Assembly: GCA_963750065.1 (NCBI GenBank) | Contig: CAVVPK010000015.1 | Span: forward strand, 124,001 to 188,000 | Origin: CAVSRC01 sp963750065 | GTDB lineage: Bacteria; Pseudomonadota; Alphaproteobacteria; Rhizobiales; Kaistiaceae | Direction: 5' to 3' | Length of the DNA: 64,000 bases | Shown: positions 8,804 through 18,568 of the stretch, in pieces | How the letters are laid out: every line of letters begins with the position of its first letter | Numbering within the stretch: the first letter of the stretch is position 1 | Translations under genes and position numbers: made by a program | Notes under the pieces: model-generated | Seen by the model: the letters and a program-made list of their open reading frames with translations, nothing else | Database searches by the model: none | What the model was told of the DNA's origin: nothing

Positions 8804-9067
8804 GTGCTGTCGAAGATTACCCTTCCCCCTGCGATCTCGCCAAATCTATGCGCTCGCTGCGACTTTTTCGTTGCAAACGCGGACAGATGCCACGCGAGCC
8901 GGTTCTACTTGCCGCACCAAGATTTTGAGCTATATTATTCAACAGTGCATCGTGTCGCGTTGTGTGACTGCTGGCTGTGCACCGGTGAGGCTGAACCCAC
9001 GCCTCTAAAGGTGCTGCCGTGGGCAGCGAAGGAGCGCGAACGATGTAGCATTACGCGGTGCCTATAG
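8804..9067 (+). CDS. Possible small cysteine-rich protein, unrecognised
   Basis: An 87-codon frame starts at the GTG directly after the DUF2971 stop. It has eight cysteines, including CARCDF, CDCWLC and the C-terminal CSITRCL, but I recognise no zinc-finger family. There is no separate ribosome-binding site beyond the end of the upstream gene. It is either a coupled small gene or non-coding sequence. Confidence 0.3.
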   Translation: MLSKITLPPAISPNLCARCDFFVANADRCHASRFYLPHQDFELYYSTVHRVALCDCWLCTGEAEPTPLKVLPWAAKERERCSITRCL

Positions 9068-9250
9068 TCGCGCGTCCGCGAGGTTGTGCTTTCGGGACCT
9101 CGTAGGACGCCTGCTTGAAGCAACGACGGAACCCCCGGTTTTCTGCGTCCATAGGGACGTGGAACGCCGATGATCCACTTGGATCGTCCCGGTCTCTGTC
9201 ATGCTTTAGGCGAACAGAGTGGGGACGATCCGGCAACAGGCGGACGTCCC

Positions 9251-9445
9251 ATGACCAACGGTTCTTATCCGACACACACGCGCCGCAGAGAGCCCCCAGA
9301 TTGGGATTCTGCGCGCGATCACCTCGCCTTGAGGATCGGCAAGCTGGTGCACGCCGAAGCCAGAGGCCGGCTCGCTATCTTGGTCGTTGCCGGCATAGTT
9401 GCGCTCTTGCTGGTCTTGGCGCTGCACGGCCTCATCCAACTGTGA
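9251..9445 (+). CDS. Small single-pass membrane protein, unrecognised
   Basis: A 64-residue frame starting MTNGSYPTHTRRREPPDWDS. It has a charged, soluble N-terminal half and one strongly hydrophobic segment near the C-terminus (LAILVVAGIVALLLVLALHG). The topology suggests a cytoplasmic N-terminus with a C-terminal anchor. No family is recognised, and it converges with the Vsr gene. Confidence 0.45.
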   Translation: MTNGSYPTHTRRREPPDWDSARDHLALRIGKLVHAEARGRLAILVVAGIVALLLVLALHGLIQL

Positions 9446-9518
9446 TTGTGGCCCGATATCGGCTTTGCAGGGCGTAGATGACGTCCAACTCGAGGCCCGC
9501 TCGATGACAATCACGACC

Positions 9519-9962
9519 TCATCCGGGGCGTGCAGGTATGCACGAGGTGAAGCGCATTGATGCGGCTGAGCCGAGGCAGCGCAACAGCCGTCGTCGCAGC
9601 CGCACTGCATCGTGCGTCTGGCACTCCCACACCACGTGAACTCGCCAGCCGAGCGACCGCAGCTCCTGAACGATGCGCTTGTCTCGGGCGACGTTCTTCT
9701 GAAACTTCTCCCGCCACATCTCCGTGTGCACCTTCGGGAAGGTCGCACGTCGACATCCGGGATGGCGGTGCCAGAAACAGCCATGAACCAGGATCACCGT
9801 TCGGTGTCGGGGAAGCACGATGTCGGGTTTGCCTGGAAGATCCTTTCGGTGCAGCCGGAAGCGAAAGCCTAACGAGTGCAGCGCGCAACGTACGACAAGC
9901 TCGGGCCTCGTGTCTTGGCTGCCGACCCGAGACATGCGGTAGGAATGGGCATTGCGCGACAT
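9519..9962 (-). CDS. vsr: Very short patch repair endonuclease (Vsr)
   Basis: A 147-residue protein with the Vsr signature: SRVGSQDTRPELVVRCALHS, then LPGKPDIVLPRHRTVILVHG carrying the catalytic Asp of PDIV. FWHRHPGC follows (zinc and active-site His/Cys), then RDKRIVQELRSLGWRVHVVW and EC. Vsr nicks 5' of the T in T:G mismatches that arise by deamination of 5-methylcytosine, starting short-patch repair. It begins 2 bases after the stop of the C5 methyltransferase, the classical pairing of a C5 methylase with its own mismatch endonuclease, and is the third gene of the leftward operon. Confidence 0.93.
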   Translation of the reverse strand: MSRNAHSYRMSRVGSQDTRPELVVRCALHSLGFRFRLHRKDLPGKPDIVLPRHRTVILVHGCFWHRHPGCRRATFPKVHTEMWREKFQKNVARDKRIVQELRSLGWRVHVVWECQTHDAVRLRRRLLRCLGSAASMRFTSCIPARPG

Positions 9963-9964
9963 CC

Positions 9965-11417
9965 CTAGGTTTGAGCTTGGTCTGCGGCTGACTGTTTGGG
10001 GGCATCTTTGGTCGCAAGTTTGCCATCGCGAAGGGGCCTGCCAGCGCGCGACCGCGGTGCGTCAAGCGGGAACCGAGGAAGGCGCCTGCTGTCGCGGGCG
10101 GCCGCGGCGGCCAAGCGATCCCAAGCCAATGTCACTCGGTCATCGCTCAAGGCAATGGGCGCGCTCGTCCATTGCCCATCCAGGACGCTCCGAAGGACCT
10201 GACCATGCTGCCGGGTGAACTTCGGCGGCACCGCCTCGCCGATCATGCTTCTCGCGTTGGTGTGGCCCCACTTGTTCAGAGCCTCTCCCCAAACGAAATC
10301 CCTGGGAAAGGTCTGGAGTAGCGCGCATTCAAGCGTGCTGAGCAGGCGAGTTTCGTTCGGGTGTATGGAATTGTCGCTGCCAATGTGACCGCTGGCCGTA
10401 GTGATCGTTGCGGCCGGGCGATCACCCTTCATTCGCCGGTAGCTCGTCTTGAAACCGCGGATCAGTCGGTAACTCCCATCCTTTTCTCGGACGACGGGTC
10501 GGAGAAGCGGGCGACCACAAGTTGGGCACACGGCCGCGGAGGCCTCGACCTCGATCGGTCCGCAATCCAGACATACCTGGTTTTCCCATGCGCTCGCGCC
10601 GGAGGCAGCCGGGATGGCCGACACCATGGTATAAGTCCTCTCGTCCCACACCGGCACCGAGTGAAGCCCGCCGTAGCCGTCGACCGTGGCCGCTGCGGCG
10701 CTCGCCGCATCGAGGGATGGCAGGGCGAACTCCTGAAGCGCCTCGTCGAGCGTCACCGGGCGCGCGTCGCCGTCCACGCCATGGGTCGGGCGGGGATAAG
10801 GCGCCCTACCCGATCCCCTCAGTCGACGAAGGCCCGCGTGGTCGCGTCGGATGAACGTGAGGAAAGATCGGTTGCGGGATTGAGGAACACCGTAGCTGGA
10901 AAGGTCGGCAAGGAGCGGGAACGCCTGGTATCGTCGGGAAAGGGCGGAGATCAGGTATACGGCCGCCGAGACGGGCTCTTCGTCACGCGGGTGGCGCACG
11001 CGGCGGGTCAGGAAGGCCGGCACGTTTTCGACCACGATGATAGAGGGCTCCAGGGCTCTCGCGACCTTGGCGATGACGGTCACCAGCAGGTTGCGGTCAT
11101 CTCGTGAGCCGGCATCTGCGTCGCCATGGTGCCCCTTGCCGGACCGGGCCGAACTCATGCCCTGGCAAGGAGGGCAGGCGCAAAGCAGCGCAGGCCGTCT
11201 GTTGCCGGCCCGGTCACGGTACTTCCTCACCACGGCAGACCAGGTTTGCCGAAGGTCCCCAACGACGCCGTCAGCGCCCGGGTGATTTCAACAGGCTCAC
11301 CTCGAGGCGCCGAGGGTCGAGTTCGGCCATGACGTCAAACTTGAAGCCCGCCTCGCGGTAGCCAAGATCGCCCGCACCGCAGTTGGAGAATAGGCTGACC
11401 GCCCGGTATCCACTCAT
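9965..11417 (-). CDS. DNA (cytosine-5) methyltransferase, one frameshift
   Basis: The gene starts with the ATG at 11417, overlapping the stop of the GHKL gene (ATGA), and reads VSLFSNCGAGDLGYREAGF (motif I). One extra base in the TTT at 11286-11288 breaks the frame. After it the frame continues with ACPPCQG (motif IV, catalytic Cys), VVENVP (VI), YGVPQSRNRSF (VIII) and IGEAVPP (X), about 483 residues in all. The variable target-recognition region contains a CxxC-x11-CxxC zinc-ribbon pattern (CLDCG to CPTCG), which is unusual. It methylates cytosine at an unknown site. Without the repair of one base only a short N-terminal peptide would be made. Confidence 0.9.
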
Positions 11418-13494
11418 TTCTTGCCGCCGATAATCGCTTTGAGCTTGGCGCCGCCCGGCGTCGTCTTTCGGTTGACTTCCTGATCGTGTATTTCAAGGAA
11501 CTGCTCGTGCACCTTCCTCGCGCGGTCCAGGAAATCCTCCCAAGATGCGCGCTTCACGAAACCGGCCTCCATCGCTTGCCGCAACGCCCGCTTGATCGTT
11601 GGATCCTTGACGGCATCACCATCGGCCACGACATCGATGCGCCAGCCCCGAGCGAAATTGGACGCAATTCCCTTATTCTTCTCAAAGAAATCCTCGAAGC
11701 CGTCCACATAGGCCAGGAGGCGGCTGGCGTCAGCATCGTCAAGCGAATGCCCGGCCTTTTTGATTTCGACGACATGGAGAAAGCCATCGATGCTGACCAG
11801 CGTGAAATCTGGTCGCTTGGACTCGTAGCCAATCGCCAGCACGATTGTCTCACCGTGGGTCTTCTTCCAGTAGGCCTCGAAGGCCAGTTTGAACGTCTTG
11901 AGCGACTGATTGATGGTGATGACCGACCAAGACGGTTCAATCAGCCACGGAGCACCGGCCAGGAGAGATTGGAACTCACTCTCATCCGGCGTGTCGTCAA
12001 TCAGTCGCCGAAGATCGTCGATCACCCGGACCCGTTCGACCGCAATCTGAGCGTAGGAAGCGAGCTCGGCCAGTTGGGTCTTGTCGAAGATTAAGGCCAG
12101 CTCCTCAACCGTTGCATTGCCTCCTGTGACGCGACTGTTGAATTCCTGAAATGCCTCGATGAGTGCATGATGCGGTGCGGCTGAGAGAATGAACGAGGTG
12201 AGAGACTCCACATAGTCGTCATCCTCTAGTTCGTCTTCTGCCGCGAATGCGCCGATTTTCTGGGCCAAGTCGACCGCGACCCGCACGACATCCTTGTCCC
12301 CGAAACGGCTCTGCGCGCGCTCCTCAATCCTGGACCGCCGCATGAAGATGTCACGGGCGCGTTCGCGTCGAGGTGTTCGCGAGTTCCTCGCTATTTCCTT
12401 TATGATCTCTGCGCCCCACTGCCTCAGATACCTCCCCAAATCTGAATCCCAGAGTATGTCCTGCCGGTCAGTGCGGATCAGATCGTCGCCGTCGTCGCTG
12501 TCGAGCCAATCAGCAGTGACTTCACCGACGAGATAAGAGCGCATCGTGAACTCACCAGTGAAGCCGGCTGGCTGGTTGAAGTCGCGCGTGATCGCGACGA
12601 TCTTCCCGCGGGCATAGATGCGGACCCCAGACGTCTCCTCGTATTTGTATGAATTGCGTGCCATCGCCATCCAACCGGCCACGGGCAGCTGCGACCCATC
12701 GTCGGTAATAACCGGGCGGGAAGCGAGGTCGAGTTCTTGTGCCTTTCGCTAAGGGGATGTTTAGCGGATCAACCGTCTCAGGCGTCGCCTGCCCACTACC
12801 GCCCGTGTCGATGACCGATATCTCGAAGTCAGGCCGCGCCAAAGTGAACCGGGCGGCGAGTTGACGCAGAAACGTCTCCTTGTCGGGCACCCTCTTGGCG
12901 AGGAAATTCGTCAGCCTGATGCGAGTTCCCCTCTTCTTGACCCAGGCGTCGTCGTCTTCGCCTGCGTCGAGCGGGACGGGGCTATCTTCGTCGACCAGGA
13001 TCTTGTCGAAATCCATGAAGAAATGGGTCACCCGGTAGCCGTTTGGTGTCTTGGGTCCGCCTGCCGACCAGACTTCGATGCGCCGGCAAATACCGAATGG
13101 CGCCAGCTTGCCCGATTCCTTTGCGCCCCATCACGGGGCGCTTCTTTTCGCGGGAGAGTGCCCCGTCTGTTCTTGCCCGACGATCCGTGCCGACCTTGAG
13201 ATAGAACGAGCGCGCTTCGTCGGGCGTCATGCCATGCCCATCGTCTACGACCTCGATGGACAGGCCCTTGTCCTTGACCTCGCCGCCTGCAGTTGTCGCC
13301 ATTGCGACGTTAAGGGGCAACCGAACTGTTACCGTCTCGGCGTCGGCATCGTAACTATTTGCAATGAGCTCGGCGACGACGGCGCTGACTTTGTCGTACA
13401 GCTTCACGCCGAGTTTATCGATTGTCAGACGAGAGATCGTGAGGTGGTAGGGGGAGCCGCTATTGGCCCCCGAGGGCTTGCCAGCTGCCATCAT
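11414..13494 (-). CDS. GHKL (MORC/MutL-like) ATPase fused to a PD-(D/E)xK-like nuclease domain, two frameshifts
   Basis: The N-terminal 130 residues carry the GHKL ATP-binding motifs: VVAELIANSYDADAETVTV (N box), VVDDGHGMTPDEAR (G1) and GRKGIGKLAPFG (G2). The last of these reads correctly only after removing one G at 13111-13113. A second extra base at 12737-12738 must also be removed, giving about 693 residues. Near residues 520-570 the sequence reads GYESKRPDFTLVSIDGFLHV then VEIKKAGH, the P-D and E-x-K arrangement of a Shedu-like restriction fold. MORC-type GHKL ATPases coupled to C5 methylases and Vsr were described in bacterial restriction systems, so this is probably the restriction subunit. 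The start is ATG 13494, with GGGAG just upstream. Confidence 0.85.
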
Positions 13495-13580
13495 ATTGCT
13501 CCCAGGATACTCGTTCCTTGGGGAGCTTAGCACACCACCCGGGCGGACAGGGGCAAGATGCTGATGCAGGAGCGCGCACA

Positions 13581-14207
13581 TTGAGCAGGCGCAAGGGACT
13601 GGGCTCGTTCGAGGACATCCTTAATCAGGAGTTTCGGTGGCCCCGAAAGGGCGATCGCCCCTTCGTCTCGACCAAGGCGGGGGTGGGAGATGCCTATCTC
13701 GAAGACAACGCGTCGATACGGCTCGCCGCGATGAGCTCGGGTTACAAAGACGCGGCCGACGAATTGGTGGATCGCACCCGATCGGATCCAATTACCCGCA
13801 ATTCGCTCGTGTATCCGATCATCTTCTGCTACCGCCACTACCTCGAGCTGACGTTGAAGACGATGATTGCGCAGTACGGAAGAGCCGCAGGCATGAAGCC
13901 GATATGGAACACTCACGACCTCACGAAGCTGTGGGGCGCGTTCGTCAAGATGCGCGGACAATTTCTGCCGGACTCCGACGAGGCAGATGCAATCGTGGCC
14001 GATTGTGTGGCCCAATTCGCCAAGATCGATCCCGATTTCGTTCAGCCTGAGGTATCCACTCACGAAGGATGGCAAACCGGTCCCGCTGACGATCGACCGC
14101 CTCGATCTGATTAACTCGCTGACGTGATGGAAGCGATCGACGGGTACTTCTCAGGCGTGGATGGTGCGATTAGCGCGACGCGAGACGCCTACGACCCAAC
14201 CTGGTAG
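13581..14207 (+). CDS. All-helical protein, possibly HEPN-like, two compensating frameshifts
   Basis: It is transcribed divergently from the GHKL operon. TTG 13581 has AGGAG eight bases upstream. Reading with one base removed near 14040 and one added near 14115 gives about 208 residues ending in RDAYDPTW at 14207. The core ITRNSLVYPIIFCYRHYLEL and TLKTMIAQYGR looks like the helical hairpin of HEPN-type proteins, but the R-x4-6-H RNase motif is not visible. No definite family is recognised. Its position between two defence-like operons suggests an accessory or regulatory role (inference). Confidence 0.6.
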
Positions 14208-14533
14208 CGGGCGCACGTCGACCTTGGCCTGCGTTGCGGGAGGGCGCCGGGGAACCGCGCGTTGCCATCCCTCATCTGCACCGCGTACCAGCGGAGGCAG
14301 GCGGCAGTCGTCTTCGCGTAGGGGAATCTCGCCCTCAGCCGCTCAAGCAGATCGGCGTAGCTGGGGCCGACCGAGCGCAGCGCCGAGCGGTCAAGTCTGG
14401 CCGCTTGCTCGGCGGACAGGCGGTTCGTTGGCCCGCGTTTCCGGTCCCTTCGCTCGCAGTACTCCGCCTCGGAGAGCAGCTCGATGACGGCCGGGCGTAT
14501 CGCCCCCGGTACCGTCTCGCCGGCCTTATTCAT
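14189..14533 (-). CDS. Small basic protein of unknown function
   Basis: A 114-residue, strongly basic protein. The distinctive part is near the middle: LLERLRARFPYAKTTAACLR then WYAVQMRDG, followed by LPQRRPRS. The ATG lies inside the 3' end of the HTH gene (8-base overlap), so the two are coupled. The helical arginine-rich segment could bind nucleic acid, but I do not recognise the family. It is the last gene of the helicase/SbcCD-like operon. Confidence 0.6.
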   Translation of the reverse strand: MNKAGETVPGAIRPAVIELLSEAEYCERRDRKRGPTNRLSAEQAARLDRSALRSVGPSYADLLERLRARFPYAKTTAACLRWYAVQMRDGNARFPGALPQRRPRSTCARYQVGS

Positions 14534-14720
14534 CGGCGTCGCCCGTCACGAAGGCGTCGAGGTCGTCGCTGTGGTATCGGACGAGGCGGCCGCCGGCGAT
14601 GCGGTAGCGCGGCCCCTTGCCCTGGCTGCGCCAGACGACGAGCGTCTTGGGCTTTACGCCGAGGTAGGTGCCAGCCTGCTCGCTGTCCATCCAGGGTGAG
14701 GTGAAGGCGATCTGATCCAT
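14526..14720 (-). CDS. Excisionase-type helix-turn-helix protein
   Basis: A 64-residue protein starting MDQIAFTSPWMDSEQAGTYL; a GTG 12 bases upstream is an alternative start. It is a MerR-like winged HTH of the excisionase/AlpA type: SEQAGTYLGVKPKTLVVWRS then RYRIAGGRLVRYHSDDLDAF. Such proteins act as directionality factors or small repressors of mobile elements. It sits 46 bases after the SbcC-like gene, in the same orientation. Confidence 0.75.
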   Translation of the reverse strand: MDQIAFTSPWMDSEQAGTYLGVKPKTLVVWRSQGKGPRYRIAGGRLVRYHSDDLDAFVTGDADE

Positions 14721-14766
14721 TGTCGCTATCACCGGGCACGAAGGCGGCGACGCACTCGACTGGTAT

Positions 14767-17397
14767 CTAGTTGCTAGGCAGCCAGTCGGTCACCTTGAGT
14801 GCATTGCCGCCGAGATTGGCGAAAGCGCGCTGGCGGCATGAGAAGACGATGATCTGCTGGGTGCGCCCTTGCCGGTGCAGCGCGTCGAACATCTTCTCGA
14901 TGCGGTCGTCGTCGGAATAGGCCAGCGCGTCGTCGAGGATGACCGGCGTCGGGTGGCCTTCACGCGCCAACAGCCGGGCGAAGGCGAGGCGGGTGAGCAC
15001 GGCCAATTGCTCGCGCATGCCGCCACTCAGATGCTCGACATCCTCCACCAGCCCGTTGCGCCGGACGGTCTGGGGCAGCAGCGTCTTGTCGTCGAAGACC
15101 ACGGAGGCGTCGTCGAAAAGCAGGCCCATCAATGGCCTCAGTTCGCCGAGCACCGGTGCGAAATAATGTTCGCGTGCGGCAACCCGCGAACTCTCCAGGG
15201 CACCGCTCAGGCGCTGAAGCAATTCGACCTCGTGCTCCAGGCGGGCCAGCACGGCTTCGGCTTCGGCGCCCTGCTCAATTACCTCGCGCCACGCTTCTTC
15301 TATGGCGCCGTCCGAGCGCGTCCTGATGTGACCATTGAGGTCCGCGATCGCCTCTCGCAGTCTGCCGGCCTCGTCCGCCGCTTCCTTCACGATGGATCGG
15401 GCCCGATTAAGCGCGGCCTCGGCCGACTCGAGGTCGGCAGCAGACTTGTGCAGGGCGGCGAGCCGCTCTTGCGCTTGGGCCAGCGCCGCCTCGGCATTGG
15501 CGAGTGCCGTGGTCAGCTCCTGCTCCCGTTCGTCGCGCTGTGCCAGCGGGCCGAGGGCCTCGTTCACGAGATTGCCTTCGCGCTCGATGGCAGCCACGGC
15601 TTTTTCGGCCTCGATCAGCGCCTGATTGGCCTTTGCGACGAGGGGTTTGCTCTCGCGTTCGGCGTTGCGTGAGGTTTTCACGACACGCTCGGCCGACTCC
15701 AAGGCCTCGCGCGCCTGGTCGGGGTTGCCTTTCAGCTCAAGCGCGCCGACGCTTTCGGCTTCGGCACGGGCAAGGTCTTCGCGGAGCGCGTCGATGCCGT
15801 CGGGCGCAAACAGCGCCATACGATCCTTTGCCAGCTTGATAGCGGCCTGCTTTTCCTGTGCGTCGCGGGCGCGCTGCTGGAGGTCAGCCAGCGAAGACAC
15901 CTTCAATCGCTCGAGCAGCGTGCGGTGGCGGTCCTCGGCCGCGCTCAGCGTGTCTGCCGCGTCGTCGCGCAATCCCGGCGTGACGGTGAGCGTGCCGATG
16001 CCCTCGAGCGCGACGACCGTCGTCGTGGTGATCGGATAGGTCTCGTTCGCCTCCAGTGGCTTCCCCCCAATGCGGGCGGACTGTCCGGCGCCCTCGGCGT
16101 AGTGCAGGGTCAGGCTGGTGGTGCGGGCCATGGCTGTCGCGCGCTGCACGGTCAGGTCGTTGTCTGCGGCCTCCAGCTCGGCGATGGCCTTCGTCGGGAC
16201 GACGAGCAGGCGCAGCGCCGACTTGCCTTCCTCAACCTCCCGTCGGGCCGCGTCCGCCTTGGCCAGCCTGTCGGCGAGGCCCGCCTTGCGCTCGGCCGCC
16301 TCCTGCGCGCGCATCGCCGCTTCCAGCCGCCTGAGCAGGTCGCGCGTCTGCCGTTCCTGATCCTCGGCACTTTCCACCGCGCCGGTCGCCGCATCGACAC
16401 GGGCCTGTGCCTCACGCTGGAGCGCCACGGCGTCGGTACGGCGCTGCACGGCGTGCTGGCGAGCCTCGGCGAGTTCTCCCGCGCGCTTCAGCCGGTTGTG
16501 GTGGCTCTGCAACGCGGCAAAGGCATCATTGAGGCGGATGCGACGCAGCTCGGTTTCCCTCTCGGCGCCCTTCAGGGCCTCGTTGTCGGACCTGGCGCTC
16601 TGGAAGGCGGCATCGGCTGTTGCGAGCCTCTGCTGTCGTTCGGCCGCGGCTTCGGGGTTCTCGATATCCGTCAGGCGGGCACTGTCCTTGCGCCGCGCAT
16701 CGAGCGCCTCGTGCAGGTCCTGGACCTCGTCATGAAAACGGCTCTCCTCGGCGCGCAGATCCTCAAGCCGCTTCTGCGCATCTGCAAGGGGCCCTCCGGC
16801 TTTCGGCCTGCCGGTCGGCGTGACGAGGCGCCCCAGCTCTTCCTGAGCCGCGGCAAGGACCTCGACCATGCGGCGTCCGCCGGTCAGCGTCTCGACTTCA
16901 CCCTGCACGGACGACAGGACGCTCTCGCGGGCGCTCTTCTCGCTCTCCTCCTCGCTCCTGGCGCGCTTGTCGATGCCGGTATTGCCCTGGCGCACCCACA
17001 GAAGGCCCGCAGGACCGGCGGTTCCACCGCGCACCAAGCGACTGATGAATTGCTCGGCTTCGTCCGCCTGGGCGATCAATCGGCCAGACTGCAGGTCGGC
17101 GACCGTCGCGCGCTTGCTGCCGTAGAACCGCTTGGTGACACGAAAGCGGCCCTCTTCGGTGGCGATGTCGGCTTCGACCAGCGGGCTGCCGCCACTGTAG
17201 GGCCGCAGCGCCTGGACAGCGCCAGAGGTGCCGGTATGAGCCTGAAAGAACAGGGCATGGAGCGCATCGAAGAAGGTCGACTTGCCATATTCGTTTGCGG
17301 CCGACAGCACATTGACGCCATCGCCGATTGACTCAATAGCGACGCCGCGCGCCGCGAAGCGGCGCACATTGTGGAGGCGGATCGCGGTGAGCTTCAT
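14767..17397 (-). CDS. SbcC/Rad50-like SMC-type ATPase
   Basis: An 876-residue protein with a split ABC ATPase. The N-terminus is MKLTAIRLHNVRRF with Walker A ANEYGKST near residue 35. About 600 residues of Ala/Glu/Arg-rich coiled coil follow. The C-terminal half has the signature LSGGMREQLAV and Walker B VILDDALAYSDDD. It differs from housekeeping SbcC (about 1,000-1,050 residues). The coil is interrupted near residues 420-470 by a beta-rich insert (ITTTTVVALEGIGTLTVTPG), and I see no zinc-hook CxxC. Its start overlaps the phosphoesterase stop (ATGA), so the pair probably forms an Mre11-Rad50-like DNA-end-processing complex. In this context an anti-phage or plasmid-control role is plausible (inference). 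Confidence 0.85.
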   Translation of the reverse strand: MKLTAIRLHNVRRFAARGVAIESIGDGVNVLSAANEYGKSTFFDALHALFFQAHTGTSGAVQALRPYSGGSPLVEADIATEEGRFRVTKRFYGSKRATVADLQSGRLIAQADEAEQFISRLVRGGTAGPAGLLWVRQGNTGIDKRARSEEESEKSARESVLSSVQGEVETLTGGRRMVEVLAAAQEELGRLVTPTGRPKAGGPLADAQKRLEDLRAEESRFHDEVQDLHEALDARRKDSARLTDIENPEAAAERQQRLATADAAFQSARSDNEALKGAERETELRRIRLNDAFAALQSHHNRLKRAGELAEARQHAVQRRTDAVALQREAQARVDAATGAVESAEDQERQTRDLLRRLEAAMRAQEAAERKAGLADRLAKADAARREVEEGKSALRLLVVPTKAIAELEAADNDLTVQRATAMARTTSLTLHYAEGAGQSARIGGKPLEANETYPITTTTVVALEGIGTLTVTPGLRDDAADTLSAAEDRHRTLLERLKVSSLADLQQRARDAQEKQAAIKLAKDRMALFAPDGIDALREDLARAEAESVGALELKGNPDQAREALESAERVVKTSRNAERESKPLVAKANQALIEAEKAVAAIEREGNLVNEALGPLAQRDEREQELTTALANAEAALAQAQERLAALHKSAADLESAEAALNRARSIVKEAADEAGRLREAIADLNGHIRTRSDGAIEEAWREVIEQGAEAEAVLARLEHEVELLQRLSGALESSRVAAREHYFAPVLGELRPLMGLLFDDASVVFDDKTLLPQTVRRNGLVEDVEHLSGGMREQLAVLTRLAFARLLAREGHPTPVILDDALAYSDDDRIEKMFDALHRQGRTQQIIVFSCRQRAFANLGGNALKVTDWLPSN

Positions 17398-18518
17398 CGG
17401 CCCATCGCCTCGCAGAAGGAGAACAGGCGCACCAGCGCATCACGTGCAATGCACCGCTGTTTGGCGGTGAGGGCCTGATCCTCGCTCTCGGCAAGCAGCG
17501 TCTCGGCGGCCTGCCGCAGCGCGCCAGCTTGGTCGATGAGGTCGAGGTCCCCGACAGCACAGTCGGTGGCAAGCGCCTCGGTATCCAGTTCGGCGTGGCC
17601 GAACTCGGGTGCGATTGCTGCAAAAGCGGTCTCCAGCTCCAGCCGTTCGGTGATCGCCACGTGGCCACCGGCCACCAGACGCAGCAGGGTTTGCCGGCGC
17701 GATGCCGCGGCTGGAAGAAGGGGGTCCAGAGCGGCAGCTGCGCTATCGCCGGCCGGAAGCGCAAGATCCCGCGTCAACCAGTCGAAGAGACCGGTGGTGA
17801 CGGGTTCCACCGCTGGCTCGGCACCGTGTGCCTCGATCGCCACCACGAGAGCCCGGCCCGGCGCGCCATGCTTGAAGCGGTCGGGTTCGGGCGTCCCGCT
17901 GTACCACATGCGCTGGTTGATGCTCATCTGGCCGTGCCAGTCCCCCAGCGCCAGATAGTCGAGTCCGGCGCGGCTTGCGCGATCAGGCGCAATGACGTCC
18001 GAAGCGCCGCTGTCCTCGGAGAAATCCTGGATGGGCCCGTGGGCAAGGCCAATCCTGACCGTGCCGTCGGGCGTTGCCGCCGCATTCATCCATTCGCTGA
18101 GGTCACGTCCGGGTCGGCGCGTTGTGCAGGGCGCCGGCAGAAGGACAACATCCGGCATGAGAGAGATCGGCTCGGAGGCGGTAGCCAGCATCAGGTTGCC
18201 AGGCAGGGCTTCGCGGGCCCCGCTCCACAGCTCTTCGGCCAGCAGCGAATCGTGGTTGCCGGGCAACAACACCCAGGTGATGTCGTGCCGGTCGCGCATG
18301 ACCGCAAGCGCCTGGCGGAACATGGCCGGAGTCGGCGTCTCAGTGTCAAAAGTGTCGCCGGCCAGGAGGATGGTCGAGGCGCCATGTGTGCGGGCCCGCT
18401 CCGCGAGGCGTTCGAGCACCGAATGGCGAGCCTCGCGCAGCCGGCCACGAAGGTCTTCGGGCAGATTGCCGAAGCGCTTGCCAACGTGGATGTCGGAACT
18501 GTGAAGGAACCGGAACAT
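17394..18518 (-). CDS. SbcD/Mre11-like calcineurin-type phosphoesterase
   Basis: A 374-residue protein with the metallophosphoesterase motifs in order: HSSDIHVGKRF (D-x-H), LLAGDTFD (G-D), LLPGNHDS (G-N-H-D), IGLAHGP (H) and LALGDWHGQ (G-x-H). These bind two metal ions, usually Mn2+, in Mre11/SbcD nucleases. The C-terminal part (about 250-374) is helical and probably binds the partner ATPase. It lies 50 bases after the helicase gene and overlaps the SbcC-like gene by four bases. It is a second, operon-encoded SbcD-type enzyme rather than the housekeeping copy. Confidence 0.88.
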   Translation of the reverse strand: MFRFLHSSDIHVGKRFGNLPEDLRGRLREARHSVLERLAERARTHGASTILLAGDTFDTETPTPAMFRQALAVMRDRHDITWVLLPGNHDSLLAEELWSGAREALPGNLMLATASEPISLMPDVVLLPAPCTTRRPGRDLSEWMNAAATPDGTVRIGLAHGPIQDFSEDSGASDVIAPDRASRAGLDYLALGDWHGQMSINQRMWYSGTPEPDRFKHGAPGRALVVAIEAHGAEPAVEPVTTGLFDWLTRDLALPAGDSAAAALDPLLPAAASRRQTLLRLVAGGHVAITERLELETAFAAIAPEFGHAELDTEALATDCAVGDLDLIDQAGALRQAAETLLAESEDQALTAKQRCIARDALVRLFSFCEAMGR

Positions 18519-18568
18519 AGCTGCGAGCGCTGGTTATGCGGCCACCGGGAAGCCACGTGCCTGTGGTG

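Noticed and set aside
15925..17331. 468-residue plus-strand open frame opposite the SbcC-like gene
   Set aside because: Antisense shadow of a coiled-coil coding region, no domain seen.
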